A stretch of DNA of 64,000 bases from Steromphala cineraria (lineage: Eukaryota > Mollusca > Gastropoda > Trochida > Trochidae). The number at the start of each line of letters is the position of its first letter. Within the stretch, counting starts at the first letter, position 1. Shown piece after piece: positions 59,944 to 64,000 of the stretch. Both the position numbers and the translations under genes were made by a program. The DNA is taken from the NCBI GenBank assembly GCA_916613615.1, contig OU744725.1:58846575-58910574 (forward strand), in the 5' to 3' direction. The notes under the pieces were generated by a model. That model saw only the letters and a list, made by a program, of their open reading frames with translations. It ran no database searches and was not told the DNA's origin.

Positions 59944-61604
59944 CTGAAACAGAAATTTAAAGAAATTGTAAGAATATTTTCCAAAAATATTCTTGACTTA
60001 TCAGGATAAGTCTGAAATAATATTACAATTTCAAGAACTTGATTTTTTTTTTTAAATTCCATCAATTCTGATTCCGGCTCCTCTGTTGAAGATATACAAA
60101 TTGACCTCTTTCAAAACAAACTTAATTATGTAACACAGCACTGAAAGTATTCAATGACAATGAAAATCATTTTTCTCCCTTATTCAAAAATAAAGATAAT
60201 TCCAATATGAAATTATGCCAAACAAAGGGTGAATATCATAGATCCAAAGCATGAACCAATTTCATCTCCATTCATCATTTGAAAATTTGTATCGAAAGAA
60301 AGACCTTATTAAATCTGTTTTATCTTCATAAGTCTAGGAATCTGTTTACGAACCAATGTCAATACTCATCAGAGCACGCCAGAAAATAGGATGATGAAGA
60401 AATGATGTCCTCTTTATTGAATGTGCAAATCCAGATTGAGTTTCTAAAAATAATCGCTGCAAGCCATATATCTATACATACACTTGTAAAGCCAGCTTAG
60501 ATCATATCCTATTTTCTTTGACAATACAGATTATGGTATGTTAGTATGAAGAGATGTGAGCATTTATCACTACATAAAGCATGTTTTTGATAGGCACTGA
60601 TAAAAAATTACTTTGTATTGTGAAGCAAATGAACAGATAGACATACAAATCTATTTCAGGCATGAAAGCGCATCGACACAATGATAAATTATCCTAAAAA
60701 ATAGGTTGTATGTTAAATGACATTTCAGTCATTATTTTAGTTTTTGTCTTTAGGAAGTTAAATTCATATATGAAAGAAGAATATAAAAAGTTAAGCAAAT
60801 GTTCTAAGTGAAAATGCTTGGGGCCCAAAACAGAATAGCCAAAAGGACAACAGCAAAGTGGTAGTAATAGTAAAGATGGTTGCCTCTTAAATCTTAAATA
60901 CTTCTCTTTTAAGTACTTCATCAATTCTATCCTTGACCTTCTTTACTCAGCTTCATAAACTTACAGCCGTTACAGATTGATTATTTTGATTTATTAAATC
61001 TTTTAGAATAAAACATTTTTAATAGGAATATCCATAAATTTTTTTGTACCCGATCGAGTCATTATGACCCTTAACATAAATAGCTAGTGCAATGTATTAA
61101 AGGAATTAAAGGGATATGTCCAATTTAAAAAATTTCATATGAATTTTGAATGATCATCTCTAAGCTTTTGGTAGAAACATTTCCAAAAATTTATTGAGTA
61201 ATAAAAGCAGGAGTAAAAAATGTTCTAAACTTGTTAGACATGGATATTCAGCCAAGGGGTCAAAATCAGACCAAGACATCAGACAAGAGTTTATCAATGA
61301 ATTGAAGATGAACTATAGATAACAGACAAACAAATTCTCAGTCAGCAGTTATCTAACTGTAACTATGAGAGTAATGGCTTATTGATACCACATTCTTAAA
61401 CAAAGACAGCTATACAAGGTTATCTATCTACTTAAACTAGATTTAAACATAAGGCCAAGCATGGTCCCTAACTGTAACTATAACAATTCAGTTTTATATA
61501 AGATTAAAACTATATGAACTTGTATGAACTATATAGCTACATGCTTTTAGGATAAATTGGATAATCTCACAAAAATAAACATATTTGTTACATTTGCAAT
61601 ATTT
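59944..61604. other. Sequence upstream of POPDC exon 1 (5' intron or promoter)
   Basis: The predicted acceptor at 59944 implies an upstream non-coding exon, but none can be placed by eye. No other gene or repeat is recognised. Confidence 0.5.
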
Positions 61605-61608
61605 TTAA

Positions 61609-61966
61609 AGGGGCAGTAGCACATTTTTAGGGTGAATATAATGTGATGTCAGGAAAATTAAAATTAATGGTTCCAATTGATAGACAATGTATTTACCAGT
61701 AAACTAAATGGAGCAGTAATAATTCAGTATATAACGTAAAGTTTAGACATGCGACTCCTTTTTCTCACACAAAATGAATTAAAGGTGTTCACACAAAATG
61801 GCCGCCATTGGATTTATGTGAATCTTCATACTTTGTCGCTCTGACTATGGATGATTGGCTTGTGTAATGAGATTTTTGACACTGTCAAAATAATACATTT
61901 AGCATTAACTTACAATCAGGGAAAAATATAAAATATAAAATTATCAAAAAACGTGCTACTGCCCCT
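61609..61966. mobile_element. TTAA MITE, GGGGCAGTAGCACG family, copy 6
   Basis: 358 bp with ends AGGGGCAGTAGCACA and GTGCTACTGCCCCT. TTAA is on the left (61605-61608) but ATTG on the right, so the right target site has mutated. It has the same orientation as copies 1 and 4. Confidence 0.88.
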
Positions 61967-62169
61967 ATTGTCTACTGCTACTGTCAAAGATTGCAGTTCT
62001 AAAACAAATGTACTATGCATGAGCTATGCAGACCAACTCAAATGATTAAAAGGTGTTCACACCAAAATAGCCATGAGTGGTTATACTTGAAACATGTTAA
62101 ATTTTGTTTATTTAACATGATTAGATTGACTAATGAGATGTTTGATCATAGTAAGTTAATAAATTTTGC

Positions 62170-62265
62170 ATAGCTAATATCGATTTTGGAAAATTTGAAA
62201 ATATATAATTTTGGAAAATTTGAAAATACATAATTTTGGAAAATTTGAAAATATATAATTTTGTA
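62170..62265. repeat. Short tandem repeat, unit about 25-28 bp
   Basis: TTTTGGAAAATTTGAAAATA followed by TATAA or CATAA occurs three and a half times. Confidence 0.88.
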
Positions 62266-62989
62266 AAAGGTGCAATTTTCACTTGAAAGGGACATTATTG
62301 TACTTTGTTAAAATCACATATGACAAAAATTATCAATGATGTTCTCCTAATGAGAAGTACCTACAGTCGTTGAAAATGTTTATTGCTGTATGCACATTTT
62401 TTGTTTTAAATGAAATATTATTTCATATTCAGAATTATTTTAAACATTCAAGATACCATTTTTAGATAATCTTACATATTTTCTTTATGTAACTCCTTGG
62501 AGGCATACAAGAATCTTAATACCTAAACAAAGTTTTCAAACTACAATGAAAGGACAACATAAGAATTGTTTAAAATGAAATGGAATATATCTAAAACATT
62601 GTTGTAAATTTCAACAGTTTACGCATAAATCCTGAAAACATTTGAATCTATCTTGAAGAAATGTAGCATAAACAAATTGACCTTTCAAGAAGAGCTTAGA
62701 AACTTTTAAACAAATCCTTAAGTATCATTTTTATGTTGAGTTAAGGTATCATATAACATGAGCGTAAGTATTGCTAATCATTGCTTGTCATCAAAATATA
62801 TTTCAGAAGTTAAGTTTAAGTAAAATAAAAAACTATAAGTGTTCTTTGGAAACCAGAAATCAAGTTCAGTGGTGTGTCTAAAGGAAGAGTTTTATATATT
62901 TGTCAATTTATTTGTAGAGAATGAGATATTTCGGCTTAAATACTAACAGTCATCAAATATCATACTTAGTATAGATCTACAGCTCCCAA

Positions 62990-63600
62990 TATGCACTACC
63001 GGTAAGTTCAAATTGTTTCCAATAAACCAAGTGAATTGACAAATTAAGAAAAACCAAAGTAGCAAAATGAAGGCACCATTCCACCACTTTAGGTAAGTCT
63101 AATAGTTTAGTAAAGTAATATTTTTTTAGATTTTGAGCTATAAGTTTGAAAATGACCCTACCCTAATATGCACAAAGTTCAAATTGATTCCATAAAAACC
63201 AGAAAAATAAAAACATTGAATAACCAAAGTAGCAAAAGGCACCACTCCACCACTTGATCTAACCATATACCAAGTTTTGTAAAAATAATATTGATAGGTT
63301 TTAGGAATATGGCCCAGAAACAGACCCTACCCTATATGCACTATGTTCAAATTGTGACCATGGAAACCAGAAAAAATAAATAATTCAGAATAACCAAAAT
63401 AACAAAAGGCCCCACTCCACAACATATCTAACCACATACCAAGTTTCGTAAAAAGACAAAAATTGAACGGTTTCTGAGATATGGTCTGGAAACCAAAGCA
63501 TTTCGGAATTACAGAATAACAATATTTTGGAATTACGTTACGGGGACAAAACTGAAAACATTATGTCTCCAGCAAAGCTTTGAGGGAGACATAACAAGTA
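62990..63600. repeat. Tandem units of about 165 bp, related to 45.7-46.2 kb
   Basis: Recurring blocks: GTTCAAATTGTTTCCA or a variant, ACCAAAGTAGCAAAA, GGCACCACTCCACCAC, ACCAAGTTTTGTAAAA, and a sentence such as GAGATATGGTCTGGAAACC. It ends in TATGTCTCCAGCAAAGC and GAGGGAGACATAAC. Three to four diverged units; the ending resembles the array at 45.7-46.2 kb. Confidence 0.7.
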
Positions 63601-63929
63601 GTTAAATGACTCACTAAGGAGACAATATCCCCCGTCGCAAGAGAGCAATTGACTAAAAGGGATAGCCGGTTGGTGTTTCATAGTTACCCTTTACCAAAAC
63701 CAACTGGTGTCTGCATATCTAATGAACAATGACAATAAAGACTGAAACAAAGGTTTTTAATGATATTGCGCTAAAAAAGTTTTATGTATTGGTCAAACTC
63801 CTGTTGTGATCTTGAAAATTAGGCCAATGTCACGAAAACCAAAAATTAACTGGTGTCTACATAACCACCCAATGAAGATGGATACAAAGTTTGAAGGCTC
63901 TAGGTGCAAGATTTTGTTAGATATCAGGA

Positions 63930-64000
63930 TACCGTATTTCCTCTAATAAGCGCCGGGTCTCCAATAAGGGCCGAGCCTCTAATAAGCGCCGGGGGGTCAT
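63930..64000. repeat. Start of a GC-rich repeat (AATAAGCGCCGGG motif), cut by window end
   Basis: ACCGTATTTCCTCTAATAAG is followed by three spaced copies of AATAAGSGCCG. The repeat runs off the window. Confidence 0.6.

Overview
This window looks like AT-rich invertebrate nuclear DNA, most likely from a mollusc. It has long non-coding stretches, GT-AG spliced exons, several non-autonomous DNA transposons, tRNA-derived SINE remnants and two non-LTR retrotransposon relics. I see no operons or other prokaryotic features. The mollusc assignment is an inference from the general look of the repeats and cannot be proved from the sequence. The one host gene I can support is a Popeye domain-containing (POPDC/BVES-like) gene on the minus strand. 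I assembled it by hand from four exons between 54702 and 59890, giving a 351-residue product. It has four N-glycosylation sequons, three membrane segments, both cAMP-pocket motifs (DSPE and YQVTI) and a C-terminus ending in ETSV. LAYOUT. 1-32.4 kb is a segmentally duplicated block made of two modules, X (about 6.7 kb) and Y (about 2.2-3.2 kb), in the order Y0 - X1 - Y1 - [6.5 kb insert] - X2 - Y2. Y0 carries a 5'-truncated, broken LINE (about 2.15-6.11 kb), and Y1 keeps the matching empty site. The 15.57-22.04 kb insert contains a nested set: a TTAA element of 1,982 bp with 19-bp inverted ends, inside a larger insertion that splits an older MITE. 29.9-30.3 kb is a 31-34 bp minisatellite. 35.95-41.49 kb is a minisatellite of about 125 units of 44 bp, with a real higher-order organisation: two successive 883-bp blocks of 20 monomers, an 840-bp block and a 443-bp half block. 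41.5-54.7 kb is non-coding DNA with MITEs, foldback hairpins, TGACGTCA clusters, a LINE fragment and a tRNA-derived SINE. 54.7-59.9 kb is the POPDC gene. Its intron 2 carries about seven tandem partial copies of the exon 3 splice-acceptor junction. 59.95-64 kb is upstream or 5'-intron sequence with one MITE and a tandem repeat family. No gene pathway links the parts. The main interest is the POPDC gene with its array of duplicated splice acceptors, and the higher-order minisatellite.
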